DNA of 64,000 nt from contig NZ_JACVEL010000004.1 in assembly GCF_014518315.1 (NCBI RefSeq), positions 1 through 64,000 of the forward strand. The letters run 5' to 3'. The stretch comes from Taishania pollutisoli (GTDB lineage: Bacteria; Bacteroidota; Bacteroidia; Flavobacteriales_D; Crocinitomicaceae). Every line of letters begins with the position of its first letter. Position 1 is the stretch's first letter. Below the pieces are notes generated by a model, which was given only the letters and a program-made list of their open reading frames with translations, did not search any database and was not told the origin of the DNA. The position numbers and the translations under genes are program-made. This document shows positions 38,059 through 46,868 of the stretch, piece after piece.

Positions 38059-39528
38059 CTACTGACCGGATTTTTTCTTGAGCAAAATGAAGTTTTCATT
38101 CTGAACAATTACCTCCCATTCAGGCGAATGTGTAAGCCGATCTATTTCTGCATCAAATTGTTCCTGATTCAATGGGTATGTTCCTTCTTTAGGTGAAAGA
38201 AGGATATATGCTGCATCCTTGACAATCGGGAATTGATAGATTGTCGGTCGCAGGGCTAAGTGTGGTACAAAGCAGGCATGTGCGCTCACAACGGCATCAG
38301 CAGGAATTTCTGTGATCAATTGATATGCTTCCCCGATAGGAAACTCCCGTTTGTAATGGTTGGCTTGATACACCCGAATCCGGGATTTTTCAGAATAGAT
38401 GATGGATCGATCCATTGACCGGACGGAGCAGACAAACGCAAGGAAAATGCTGGCGAGCGCTGCAATTACCCGAACTTTTTTCCGTTTCCATGCAGCGATG
38501 GTTTCAAAAGTACCGATCGCAAAAATGGGTGCGAACTCAATGGAATATTGATAATTGATACTCCACATCACCGGATTGTCGTGGTATAATTTCTGACCGA
38601 TAATCGGCAGTAACATGAGCAGGTAAACAGGTCTGAACAAACACAAAAAACCGGAAAGGATTAGGAAGATCCACAGTTCAGTTTTCACATAATTAAATTC
38701 GGGAGATGTCGTATGGTTAACGAAGAGTAAACGCAGACTTTCAATCGGATGACTAACAATATACCTGAGTGCCTCTCCGGCATTTGTCCCCAGCTTACTG
38801 TAATGAAAGTGCGGGTATTTTCCGGCATTCGACAAAGCAGGCATTACGTAGCCGGTGATGACAACAAAGTAGATGGCGGAAAACAGAATGACTCCGATCA
38901 GAAAATAACGCAACCGGATGTCTTTGTAGTACCGGATCAACAATCCGATGCCGATAAAAATCATCCACAGTGGTAAATTTTCTTTTCCGATAAGAATCGC
39001 CAGTGTAAGTATAGCGGCACGTATTAGTTGACGTTTGTCCACTGCCAAAAACAGCCATGGAACAAGCATCGATGCGACAACATTACTGTGATAATCAAAT
39101 GAAAGTGCGGAATAGATCCCAAAAAACACCAGGAAATAAGCGAGGGCATAATTCTTCAGCCCGGAATCAGGGAACCGGTGTTCAACCAACCGGTAAATTC
39201 CTATCGCCCCGATGAGGATGAAGACAATCTGAACAATCAGTAGGGTATACGTCCCGAATACATAAATCAACGGAGAAAAGAGAGGGAGGTATAAATCAAA
39301 ATGATCGGCAAGAATGTTTTCAGGCATTTCTTTAAATACAGAGCTGTCATTCCATGAAAAATGAGCGTAGTCATACAAGGCATTGGTATACAATCCAAGA
39401 TCCAGTGCATAGGTCCGGAAACAGTAATGATTAACAAGAGAAATCAGTGCGAACATCAATGCAGCTGCCGGAAGTGCCATCCACAAAAAAGGTGCTTTTC
39501 TGATATGTGTCTTTACCTGTTGAATCAT
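38059..39528 (-). CDS. DUF2079 family polytopic membrane protein
   Basis: 489 residues with about ten membrane helices and the DUF2079 signature near the N-terminus: YALDLGLYTNALYDYAHFS, then ADHFDLYLPLFSPLIYV. A C-terminal soluble part includes AVVSAHACFVPHLALRP and YILLSPKEGTYP. The family resembles GT-C/PMT-type glycosyltransferases in layout, with Asp in the first loop, so lipid-linked sugar transfer is plausible but unproven. It appears monocistronic. Confidence 0.88.
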   Translation of the reverse strand: MIQQVKTHIRKAPFLWMALPAAALMFALISLVNHYCFRTYALDLGLYTNALYDYAHFSWNDSSVFKEMPENILADHFDLYLPLFSPLIYVFGTYTLLIVQIVFILIGAIGIYRLVEHRFPDSGLKNYALAYFLVFFGIYSALSFDYHSNVVASMLVPWLFLAVDKRQLIRAAILTLAILIGKENLPLWMIFIGIGLLIRYYKDIRLRYFLIGVILFSAIYFVVITGYVMPALSNAGKYPHFHYSKLGTNAGEALRYIVSHPIESLRLLFVNHTTSPEFNYVKTELWIFLILSGFLCLFRPVYLLMLLPIIGQKLYHDNPVMWSINYQYSIEFAPIFAIGTFETIAAWKRKKVRVIAALASIFLAFVCSVRSMDRSIIYSEKSRIRVYQANHYKREFPIGEAYQLITEIPADAVVSAHACFVPHLALRPTIYQFPIVKDAAYILLSPKEGTYPLNQEQFDAEIDRLTHSPEWEVIVQNENFILLKKKSGQ

Positions 39529-39671
39529 CCGGGGTCCATGTGTTATGTTATTTCTTGCGGTGTAAAAGTAAGGTTAAATTTCATATGCTATTCCCGAAGA
39601 AGTGCTTTATAATGAGAAAGGATACAAAGCCGGCGATTGGAAATTAAAAAAACTGATGTATATTCAACCTC

Positions 39672-40622
39672 ATGAAACAGGTCTATTTTATACTCTTGCT
39701 ACTGATTTTAACAGCGTGCTCCGGCGGGTTGAACAATCATAATAAAGGGAATGATCACCAGAATCTGGAACCAAATGTCTTGAATCTATCGGCCATGTAC
39801 AGCGACGGAGAAAAGATCATCTCGTTTCCGGTATGGTTCAATGATTCCATTATCAAACGGAGAGGCATTCGGGCGATTGAGCGCACGTTTTACTATGAAA
39901 CAGCCGATTCTACTGAGGATGGAGCTGCAGTTACACCGGATAAGAAAATTACTTACTCATTCACAAAAGACGGATTGTTGCAAACCATGCAGATAGGAAA
40001 TTATTATGACAACCGGTTAATCAGTACCATCCTGATCAGTTATTCTGACCACCAGGAGGTAACAGGATTTGCGAAGGTTAAACTCAATGAGGAAATTCGA
40101 AAAGAAGACTTTGCATATTACGAGTTTAAGCAATTGCAACGAACTAAAAGCCTGGTAAGTTTTGAGAGCACGGCTTCTTCCAGAAAATTATTTGTTGTTC
40201 CAAACTCCAAAAACTGGAAGTCACTGACCATCGATACATTATGCCGACCGGGTAAAGATGATATCATTGCCTGGGGATCGATGCGGCATCCTGAAAAAAT
40301 ATACAGTGTGCAGAACCTGGTTGAAGAAAGCAATGTGCGGGAGTTTACGTATGTTGAAGGAGTACTCAAACACATTGACTGGACCGATGACCCGTTTAAA
40401 ATTCACCGGACATTCCGGTTTGATAAAGAGGGTATTTGCACCGGATTTGTTGACTCGACCTTTAGTATGGGGGATTTTGTTGCTTCCTCCAATTACGATT
40501 TTGAACTCAAGAACGGTTTACCTGTCAACGTAGTAAAAGAGGTAAAACGGGGCGAAATCGAACGGGTAATATTCAAAGAAACATTTGAATACATCTATGA
40601 TGCGAAAAAAGCCGGAGATTAA
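39672..40622 (+). CDS. Lipoprotein of unknown function
   Basis: 316 residues. The lipoprotein signal is KQVYFILLLLILTAC with Cys at residue 16, followed by a Gly/Asn-rich linker. The rest is a beta-rich, YD/RHS-like pattern of question-answer strands (KKITYSFTKDGLLQTMQIGNY, REFTYVEGVLKHIDW, RTFRFDKEGICTGFV), similar to periplasmic toast-rack or MORN-like repeats. No enzyme motif is seen. The stop codon lies inside the terminator loop. Confidence 0.75.
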   Translation: MKQVYFILLLLILTACSGGLNNHNKGNDHQNLEPNVLNLSAMYSDGEKIISFPVWFNDSIIKRRGIRAIERTFYYETADSTEDGAAVTPDKKITYSFTKDGLLQTMQIGNYYDNRLISTILISYSDHQEVTGFAKVKLNEEIRKEDFAYYEFKQLQRTKSLVSFESTASSRKLFVVPNSKNWKSLTIDTLCRPGKDDIIAWGSMRHPEKIYSVQNLVEESNVREFTYVEGVLKHIDWTDDPFKIHRTFRFDKEGICTGFVDSTFSMGDFVASSNYDFELKNGLPVNVVKEVKRGEIERVIFKETFEYIYDAKKAGD

Positions 40623-40632
40623 ACCGGCTTTT
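40605..40632. terminator. Intrinsic terminator overlapping the lipoprotein stop codon
   Basis: AAAAAAGCCGG (40605-40615) pairs with CCGGCTTTT (40624-40632), so the gene's last codons form the left arm and the stop lies in the loop. Runs of A and T on both sides let it serve the plus-strand lipoprotein gene. It also lies 28 bases past the stop of the convergent serS gene. Confidence 0.85.
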
Positions 40633-40659
40633 CTATCAGATTTTGTTGTTTCTTTATTT

Positions 40660-41931
40660 TTAATTGATTTTCGCGAAACCTGTAAATGACTGTAATACTT
40701 CCGGAATCACAATGCCGTCTGCTGTTTGGTGATTTTCCATCAACGATGCCATGATTCGCGGCAATGCCAATGCGGATCCGTTCAAGGTATGCGCCAGCTG
40801 CGTTTTCTTATCTGCCGTTTTGAAGCGCAATTTCAACCGGTTGGCCTGGAATGTATCAAAACGGGATACAGAAGATACTTCCAACCATTTTTGCTGCGCC
40901 GCAGAATACACTTCAAAATCATAGGTCATTGCAGCTGCGAAACCTGTATCACCTCCACAGAGACGTAAAATACGGAACTGCAACCCTAATTTTTCCAGCA
41001 ATCCCTTGACATGTTCCATCATTTCTTCCAACGCTTTTGCTGTATTGGAAGGATGCTCAATGCGTACAATTTCTACTTTGTCAAATTGATGCAGGCGGTT
41101 CAACCCTCGTACATCTTTACCGTATGAACCTGCCTCACGACGGAAGCATGGTGTATACCCGGTCATTTTGATTGAAAAATCCTCCGACGGAAGGATCACA
41201 TCCCGATAAATGTTTGTCAACGGCACTTCGGCAGTCGGAATCATGTACAAACCGTCTTCCGGAATGTGGTACATTTGTCCTTCTTTGTCTGGCAGCTGAC
41301 CTGTTCCGTAACCGGATGCTTCGTTAACAACGTGCGGTGCGATGTATTCTGTATACCCTGCTTTTTCAGCCTCAGATAAGAAGAAATTGATCAGTGCCCG
41401 TTGTAATTTCGCTCCTTTTCCTTTGTAGAACGGAAATCCTGCTCCGGTTACCTTTACACCCAATTCGAAATCAATCAGGTCGTATTTTTTAGCAAGATCC
41501 CAGTGAGGAAGAGCTTCAAAATCATACACAGGCGTTGTCCCCGCTTCAAAAACCGTTTCGTTGTCCAACTCATTTTTTCCTGCTTTTACCAATTCATTCG
41601 GTACATTCGGCAGTTGGTACATCAGTTGCAGAATATCTTTATCCAGTTGATCAACAGTTGCCTTTAGTGCTGCTTCACGATTTTTCAGTTCGGCAACAGC
41701 TGTTTTAGCGGCTTCGGCTTCTTCTTTTTTTCCGTCTTTCATTAAAAGCCCGATGTTTTTCGCATGCGTATTCATTTCCGAAAGAATCGAATCCAGGTCT
41801 GCTTTCCCTTTTCTCCACTGCTCATCTTTTTCCAATAATTCATTGATGATCGGTTCAGCATTGAAATGTCTTTTTTTCAGTCCTTCAATAATCGCTTCTT
41901 TCTCTGTACGAATACGTGTAATTTCCAACAT
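40660..41931 (-). CDS. serS: Seryl-tRNA synthetase
   Basis: 423 residues. The N-terminal coiled-coil arm (about 30-100) binds the tRNA-Ser variable arm. Class II motifs are motif 2 (CFRREAGSYGKDVRGLNRLHQF) and motif 3 (LNGSALALPRIMASLMENHQ), with PTAEVPLTNIYRDVIL before them. It charges tRNA-Ser. Monocistronic with a perfect -7 box. Confidence 0.97.
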   Translation of the reverse strand: MLEITRIRTEKEAIIEGLKKRHFNAEPIINELLEKDEQWRKGKADLDSILSEMNTHAKNIGLLMKDGKKEEAEAAKTAVAELKNREAALKATVDQLDKDILQLMYQLPNVPNELVKAGKNELDNETVFEAGTTPVYDFEALPHWDLAKKYDLIDFELGVKVTGAGFPFYKGKGAKLQRALINFFLSEAEKAGYTEYIAPHVVNEASGYGTGQLPDKEGQMYHIPEDGLYMIPTAEVPLTNIYRDVILPSEDFSIKMTGYTPCFRREAGSYGKDVRGLNRLHQFDKVEIVRIEHPSNTAKALEEMMEHVKGLLEKLGLQFRILRLCGGDTGFAAAMTYDFEVYSAAQQKWLEVSSVSRFDTFQANRLKLRFKTADKKTQLAHTLNGSALALPRIMASLMENHQTADGIVIPEVLQSFTGFAKIN

Positions 41932-41952
41932 GATGCTTTAATTTTTGAGGAG

Positions 41953-41960
41953 CAAAATTA
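41953..41960 (-). promoter_or_regulatory. -7 promoter box of serS
   Basis: On the minus strand TAATTTTG is a perfect TAnnTTTG, with a leader of ~15 bases before ATG 41931. Confidence 0.6.
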
Positions 41961-41969
41961 AGTATATAA

Positions 41970-42024
41970 AATGAAAAAGAGCACTGCGAATCAAAAGAAT
42001 TAACTTTTTATGATCACAGTGCTC
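41970..42024 (-). terminator. Probable terminator of the 69-residue protein gene
   Basis: On the minus strand GAGCACTG (42024-42017) pairs with CAGTGCTC (41986-41979), followed by TTTTTCATTTT. The loop is long (30 nt) but can be shortened by GATCA/TGATTC pairing. It lies between the 42051-42260 gene and the serS promoter. Confidence 0.6.
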
Positions 42025-42050
42025 AATGTTTGTTAAACTCTAAAATCAGC

Positions 42051-42260
42051 TTATCTTTTTTCTAATGCTAATTTTTTGCTGTCAAATGCTTTTTTAATGA
42101 TTACAGGGTAAGTTGCTCCAAATTCGACAATACACCACTCTCTAAACTTTTTCACTTCCTCAGCATCTGTAATCCATTTCAGAGCCTTGTATAACTCCTT
42201 TTGAAATAAAAACGCATCAAAACTTACCTTTTTAAGGACTTTTTTTGTGAGTTCCAACAT
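42051..42260 (-). CDS. Small conserved-type protein, unknown function
   Basis: 69 residues, all predicted helical: LTKKVLKKVSFDAFLFQKEL, YKALKWI..AEEVKKFREWC and KKAFDSKKLALEKR. The pattern KVL.KVSFD..LF.KEL is one I associate with small Bacteroidota proteins without known function. It has its own terminator and lies between serS and the TonB receptor gene. A cytoplasmic adaptor or nucleic-acid role is only a guess, from its Lys content. Confidence 0.7.
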   Translation of the reverse strand: MLELTKKVLKKVSFDAFLFQKELYKALKWITDAEEVKKFREWCIVEFGATYPVIIKKAFDSKKLALEKR

Positions 42261-42349
42261 AGCTTTTCTAGTTTTTCAAGTTTGTTACACGTCTAAATTA
42301 GATAACTTTTTTGAGCTTTCCTATATTAAAATTGTTAAAAAACCTTCAA

Positions 42350-45244
42350 TTAAAAGTTATATCCGACTTTCAATGAAGTAGTTGTTCCCAATGTTAAACG
42401 AGAAAAGTACTGATCCTGCGCGTTATAAGATTTGAAGACTTCTTCTTTTTTATCGTTCAGCAGGTTGGAAATCTTCAATCCGACACTCCAGTTGTTATTT
42501 TTACCGAATTTTTTGTTGGCATTGAAATTCAGACTGTGGAACGGAACGGTATATACATCCGGCCGGTCGACCATTCCTACATAGATCAATGTAGATCCCT
42601 GTACGTTGTAGAATACCCCGACTTCAAATCCTTTCCAGAAACCGTTTTCACCGCCATTATAAGAAAATCCTGCATTGACAACGTATGGAGCCTGACCGGC
42701 CATTTTTCTGTAATTCTTGATTGTTTCTCCCTCACGTGCATTGGCTACACGGCTTTGTTTTTCCGTTTCGCTGAACTGAATTCTGGACTCTGTTACTGTT
42801 ACATTGGAGATAAAGGAAAAGTCTTTTACTTTTTCAGAAATAAATCCAAGTCCTAAACGGATTTCCAACTCTCCTCCCAATACTTGCCCGTCACCTACGT
42901 TTCGCGGCTGGAATGAACCTGCTTGTGAAGAATATTGAACAATCTCAATCGGGTTGAAGAACTTTTTGTAGAATGCGCTCACCGAGATGGTTTGATCAAG
43001 CGACGGGAAAATCTCCCATCTCAAATCAAAGTTGTGAATATCCGTACTCCTCAGGTTTCCGTCCCAATAAACAGTCCCTGTTCCGTTGTCTTCGTCTTTA
43101 AACAAACCTCCGATAAATGTTCTTCCCGTAAGCGGGTCAACGATTTCTGCATACGACATCTCCTTGAAGGAAGGGCGTGCAATGGTTTTGCCGTATGCAA
43201 AACGAATGTTTTGCTTCTCCGTTGCTGCAAATACAAGGTTGAGTGAAGGGAACAGTCCCAAATCATTCAGTACGATGTCATTGTTCAGGATGTTGTATCC
43301 CATCTGGTCTCTTCCGGTGTATCGCTGAACATAGTTTTCCGCTCTCAGTCCGATGACTGTTTTCAAGCGTTTAAACGGGCTGATTTGTGCTGAAACAAAA
43401 CCGGATGTATTGTTCACATTTGATGTAAACTGGTTTGGATTGTTTGGAAGGAATGTCGGTTCAACGGTTGTTCCTTTGGAGATGTCACCGTTGTACGGCC
43501 ATAAATTTTCAGGAGCAAATAATTCGTCCGGGTTTCCTGTTAAGTGGATGTTTCGAACGTTCACCATGAATGTTCGGATGTTGAAATCGCGCTCTTTGTA
43601 CGTATGACCTCCTCCGAATTTCAATTCTCCTTTGCTTCCAAACGCATTGAACTTCCAGGTTGCATCTGCTTTTCCTGCCAGGTTGATCTCCTGTAATTCT
43701 CTCCAGATTCGTTCCGGGAATCCTGATTCCGTACCGATCGATACTCCTGCTGTTTGCGTTCTGTAGCGGGTGAAACGCACATCCGGGTCTTCAATGGTAG
43801 AATAGGTAGGGGACAATTTCCATTCTGTCTCCCATCGTGAATTTTTCCCGATTTCATGCTTTCCGATCAATTGCGCGTTTGTCATTCCTCTCTGACTGTA
43901 TTCCAGGTTGTGCTGGTATGCTGAGAAAACCGATCCCTGGTCATTTCCTTCATAGTCGAAAATTCCTGATTTGGATTCTCCGTTTTGGAGGTGCAAAATG
44001 TTAAAGGTATATTTTGATTTCAATGTCTTGATTCCCACACCTGCCATTGCGCTTAACATAACATTGTTGACCCCGAAAGAACCTTTCTGGAATTCCCGCA
44101 TGTTCATTTCGTAAACAGATGAATTGGCACTCAAACCATACCGTCCGTATTCCGCATCTTTGAAAAATTCGGTACTGTTGCTATACGACAACATGAAGTT
44201 GTATCCCACCGCACTTTTAGCCAGTTTTTTCTGATCTCCGAATGAAAATCCAAGTCCGAAATCCATCATACTCATTTGTTGAATGGCTCCCATGTTCGCA
44301 TTGAACTTACTCAACACTTCTTTGTAACGTGTTGCGTCCGGTCCGTCCGGATTTCCGATGATTTTCGCATAGAACGGGATATTGTTTTCTGCCGGAATGG
44401 TGCGCAATCCGTCATCGAATCCTAAAAAGTCTGTTTTTCCCCTGCTTTGAGTCAGGTAGTTTTTATTAAAGTGATAGTTAGGGTTGTATCCCATGCTGAT
44501 GGAAACATTTCCCTGTTTGTTGTCCGGGAAGTTTTTCAGTGAAATATCGATCACACCACCGGCAAAATCTGCAGGAAGATCTGCAATGAATGATTTGTTG
44601 ACAATCATATTTTCAATGATACTTGTCGGGAAGATATCCATTTGCAGGGTGTTTTTATCCGGATCCAGCCCGGGAATGTCCATCCCGTTCAATACGGTTT
44701 TATTGTACCGGTCACCAATTCCGCGGATGAAGACGTATTTCCCGTTGGAAACAGAAACTCCGGGAACACGTGTCATTGCTCCTGCAGCATCAGAATCTCC
44801 TATTTTCCTGAAACTCGCAGCTGAAATTCCGTCAATGGCATTTGGAGCTTTTTGTTTAAGAACCAAAACAGCTACATCCGTATCCACTCTTCTTGTCGCA
44901 CTGATTGTTACCTCTTCTACCTGTGTTACTGCTTCCCCCATTTTAATGACCGGTAACACGCTTACTTCCCCGCTTTTTACTTCTACATCTCCCATTTTCA
45001 ATGTATCGTACAGAAAGGAACTGAAAATCAGTTCATGTTTTCCCGGATTAAGTGCCAATTCGTACTTTCCGTCCAGGTCGGATACGCAACCGGTAGAGGT
45101 ACCGGAAACAATGATACGTACTCCTGAAGCGGCTTCACCGGATGCCGCTTCGATAACAGATCCCCGGATTGTACCATTTTGAGAAAATGCTGCAGTAGTG
45201 GCAGTGAGGATGAAAGATACCGAAAGAATAAAATTAAATTTCAT
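42350..45244 (-). CDS. TonB-dependent outer-membrane receptor
   Basis: 964 residues from ATG 45244; a GTG 15 bases earlier is also in frame. The signal peptide (FILSVSFILTATTAAFSQ) is followed by a carboxypeptidase-like regulatory domain (about 25-110, GTIRGSVIEAASGEAASGVRI). Next is the plug (about 135-245, DAAGAMTRVPGVSV, VFIRGIGDRYNKTVLNGMDI), then a 22-strand barrel ending in aromatic SLKVGYNF. It imports a ligand powered by TonB-ExbBD. The gene directly upstream encodes a beta-helix lipoprotein that may be its partner. The opposite-strand neighbour is a Na/phosphate transporter, so a phosphate-containing ligand is a reasonable guess. Confidence 0.9.
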   Translation of the reverse strand: MKFNFILSVSFILTATTAAFSQNGTIRGSVIEAASGEAASGVRIIVSGTSTGCVSDLDGKYELALNPGKHELIFSSFLYDTLKMGDVEVKSGEVSVLPVIKMGEAVTQVEEVTISATRRVDTDVAVLVLKQKAPNAIDGISAASFRKIGDSDAAGAMTRVPGVSVSNGKYVFIRGIGDRYNKTVLNGMDIPGLDPDKNTLQMDIFPTSIIENMIVNKSFIADLPADFAGGVIDISLKNFPDNKQGNVSISMGYNPNYHFNKNYLTQSRGKTDFLGFDDGLRTIPAENNIPFYAKIIGNPDGPDATRYKEVLSKFNANMGAIQQMSMMDFGLGFSFGDQKKLAKSAVGYNFMLSYSNSTEFFKDAEYGRYGLSANSSVYEMNMREFQKGSFGVNNVMLSAMAGVGIKTLKSKYTFNILHLQNGESKSGIFDYEGNDQGSVFSAYQHNLEYSQRGMTNAQLIGKHEIGKNSRWETEWKLSPTYSTIEDPDVRFTRYRTQTAGVSIGTESGFPERIWRELQEINLAGKADATWKFNAFGSKGELKFGGGHTYKERDFNIRTFMVNVRNIHLTGNPDELFAPENLWPYNGDISKGTTVEPTFLPNNPNQFTSNVNNTSGFVSAQISPFKRLKTVIGLRAENYVQRYTGRDQMGYNILNNDIVLNDLGLFPSLNLVFAATEKQNIRFAYGKTIARPSFKEMSYAEIVDPLTGRTFIGGLFKDEDNGTGTVYWDGNLRSTDIHNFDLRWEIFPSLDQTISVSAFYKKFFNPIEIVQYSSQAGSFQPRNVGDGQVLGGELEIRLGLGFISEKVKDFSFISNVTVTESRIQFSETEKQSRVANAREGETIKNYRKMAGQAPYVVNAGFSYNGGENGFWKGFEVGVFYNVQGSTLIYVGMVDRPDVYTVPFHSLNFNANKKFGKNNNWSVGLKISNLLNDKKEEVFKSYNAQDQYFSRLTLGTTTSLKVGYNF

Positions 45245-45288
45245 AACTGTTTTGTTCACGATGTTTCAAAAGAAAATTCCTTAAAACG

Positions 45289-45323
45289 ACCTAAACTCGC
45301 AGCGTTTACTGCGAGTCCGGGTC
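45289..45323 (-). promoter_or_regulatory. Hairpin between the lipoprotein and TonB receptor genes
   Basis: ACTCGCAG (45295-45302) and CTGCGAGT (45309-45316) form a perfect 8-bp stem with a 6-nt loop. GACC/GGTC (45289-45292, 45320-45323) extends it past a symmetric 3x3 internal loop. On the transcribed minus strand no long T-run follows directly (GTTTTAAGG). It is therefore better seen as an intercistronic structure that could partly terminate or protect mRNA, giving more lipoprotein than receptor. Confidence 0.55.
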
Positions 45324-45359
45324 TGTTTTTTTAGTTATATAATACGATGTCGGTTAACA

Positions 45360-46646
45360 TTAGAAGTTTAATTGACCTGCGACAGAAGCCCAAGACCATC
45401 CGGAGAAAGCAGATGTAGTTGCACCTACTGTATTTGCTCCCTGGCTTACGCTTGTAGCGTGTGCATCTGTTCCGTTCAGGAAGATTGCGCTTAATGCAAC
45501 TCCGGAAGCAGGAGTGATTTGCAGGTTTTCAAATACTAAATCACCATTTGCAAAGTTTGTTTGTGTTGCTGTTCCTGACAAAGAAAGATCACCTTTTCCT
45601 GCAGTTGCCGGATCAGGGAATCCGAATGCGTAGATATTTTTGAATGTTCCTCTTGCTCCGTCTCTGAAATCACCGATTTCTGAATCAGCACTTCCTTTGA
45701 TTGTACCGTTTTGTACGGTGTGGCCAGCCAAATAAGCTCCTTCAGGCCCGTCGATTTCCAACGCGTGATCTGTCGGGTTCGAACCAGGTACACAGATAAC
45801 TACGAAATTATCCAACGTTCCTGACCAAGCCTGGTCTGTATCGATTGCGTCGTCACTTGCATTCCAAACAACCGCATTTTTTACGTTAACAGATCCACCG
45901 AACCACTCGATTCCGTCATCCTGATTACCGATTACTTCAATGTTTTCAATAACTGTTCCGTTACCAACACCACCAAGTGTCAACCCGTTGATTTCGTTTC
46001 CTTCTCCAATGTTTGCACCACCGTGACGGATAGAAATGTATTGAATGGTACCTGAGTTATCAGCCACGTTGTTTCCTCCGTACAATCCGTTCGGATCAGA
46101 AGCAGGAATTCCTTCGATTTGTGCTGTTTCAGCATCAGCAGAAATAGGAGCATATCCCAAAACGATTAAACCACCCCACAATCCGTTCATTGTCGGATCC
46201 AGGTTCGGGCTCGCGATTTGTCCCGGCTGAATTTCGTCAGCGATTGATGTAAATATAATTGGTTGAGTAGCTGTTCCTGAAGCATTCAATTTTGCTCCTC
46301 TTGCAATGATCAAAGCAGTAGCATTTGCTCCTGTACCAGCTTCACCTTTTACGATAACTCCCGGTTGAATTGTCAATGTTGCTCCGTTTGTAACAGCGAT
46401 ACGGCTTGTTAAAACATATACTTTTCCTGTTTCCCAGGTTGTGTTAGAAGTGATGTTAGAAGATACTTTGATTACATCCTCATCTTCTGATTGCGCGTAC
46501 TGGCAAGAACCATCATCTTTTTTTGCTTTTTCATCATAGTTGGTTGCCGTAGCATCTGTACAACCTTCTTTTTTACATGATACAGCTGTCATAGTAAGTG
46601 CTGCACCTAATAACAACGTTCCGATTTTCATTTTTGTTGTTTTCAT
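45360..46646 (-). CDS. Beta-helix outer-membrane lipoprotein (partner of TonB receptor)
   Basis: 428 residues from ATG 46646. The lipobox is MTAVSC. It is followed by one GCTDATATNYDEKAKKDDGS Cys-rich Ca-binding-like motif common in Flavobacteriia. The rest has a right-handed beta-helix pattern (VTNGATLTIQPGVIVKGEAG, LIIARGAKLNASGTATQPII, IQYISIRHGGANIGEG, GIEWFGGSVNVKNAVVWNAS). Such proteins sit on the cell surface next to a TonB receptor. The ligand is unknown. It is first in the operon, with a near-perfect -7 box. Confidence 0.85.
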   Translation of the reverse strand: MKTTKMKIGTLLLGAALTMTAVSCKKEGCTDATATNYDEKAKKDDGSCQYAQSEDEDVIKVSSNITSNTTWETGKVYVLTSRIAVTNGATLTIQPGVIVKGEAGTGANATALIIARGAKLNASGTATQPIIFTSIADEIQPGQIASPNLDPTMNGLWGGLIVLGYAPISADAETAQIEGIPASDPNGLYGGNNVADNSGTIQYISIRHGGANIGEGNEINGLTLGGVGNGTVIENIEVIGNQDDGIEWFGGSVNVKNAVVWNASDDAIDTDQAWSGTLDNFVVICVPGSNPTDHALEIDGPEGAYLAGHTVQNGTIKGSADSEIGDFRDGARGTFKNIYAFGFPDPATAGKGDLSLSGTATQTNFANGDLVFENLQITPASGVALSAIFLNGTDAHATSVSQGANTVGATTSAFSGWSWASVAGQLNF

Positions 46647-46678
46647 TTCTTTACATTTTTTGTTGATGCAAAGTTGGT

Positions 46679-46686
46679 GTAAGTCC
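46679..46686 (-). promoter_or_regulatory. Probable -7 box of the lipoprotein-TonB receptor operon
   Basis: On the minus strand CAACTTTG differs from TAnnTTTG in one base, with a ~30-base leader before ATG 46646. Confidence 0.45.
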
Positions 46687-46804
46687 ATCGGAAAGGTGTT
46701 TTCTATAATTTATTTATAGGTAAAGTTTCTATTAACAAAAACGGTTTACTAAAGAGAAAATCCATCGCAAATCCCTTGTGTTTCCGGTGTTTTCCTGAAA
46801 GTTA

Positions 46805-46819
46805 ATGTTAACTTAACAT
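46805..46819. promoter_or_regulatory. Perfect palindromic operator candidate upstream of Na/Pi transporter
   Basis: ATGTTAA-C-TTAACAT is a perfect 7+7 inverted repeat. It is centred about 50 bases before the predicted transcription start of the transporter gene, a typical activator position, and about 160 bases from the divergent lipoprotein gene. The TTAACA half-sites resemble PhoP/PhoB-type boxes. Confidence 0.45.
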
Positions 46820-46849
46820 GTTTTCAAACAACGAAAAATCTTAGCTGTC

Positions 46850-46857
46850 TACTTTTG
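46850..46857 (+). promoter_or_regulatory. -7 promoter box of the Na/Pi cotransporter gene
   Basis: TACTTTTG is a perfect TAnnTTTG ending 11 bases before ATG 46869. The predicted leader is only 5-8 bases. No -33 TTTG is seen, which fits an activator-dependent promoter. Confidence 0.6.
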
Positions 46858-46868
46858 TTTCAAAATTC

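Noticed and set aside
39590-39660. Short plus-strand open stretch reading AIPEEVLYNEKGYKAGDWK before the lipoprotein gene
   Set aside because: Only ~25 codons, no start codon in a good place, and it runs out of frame into the lipoprotein gene; it could be chance.
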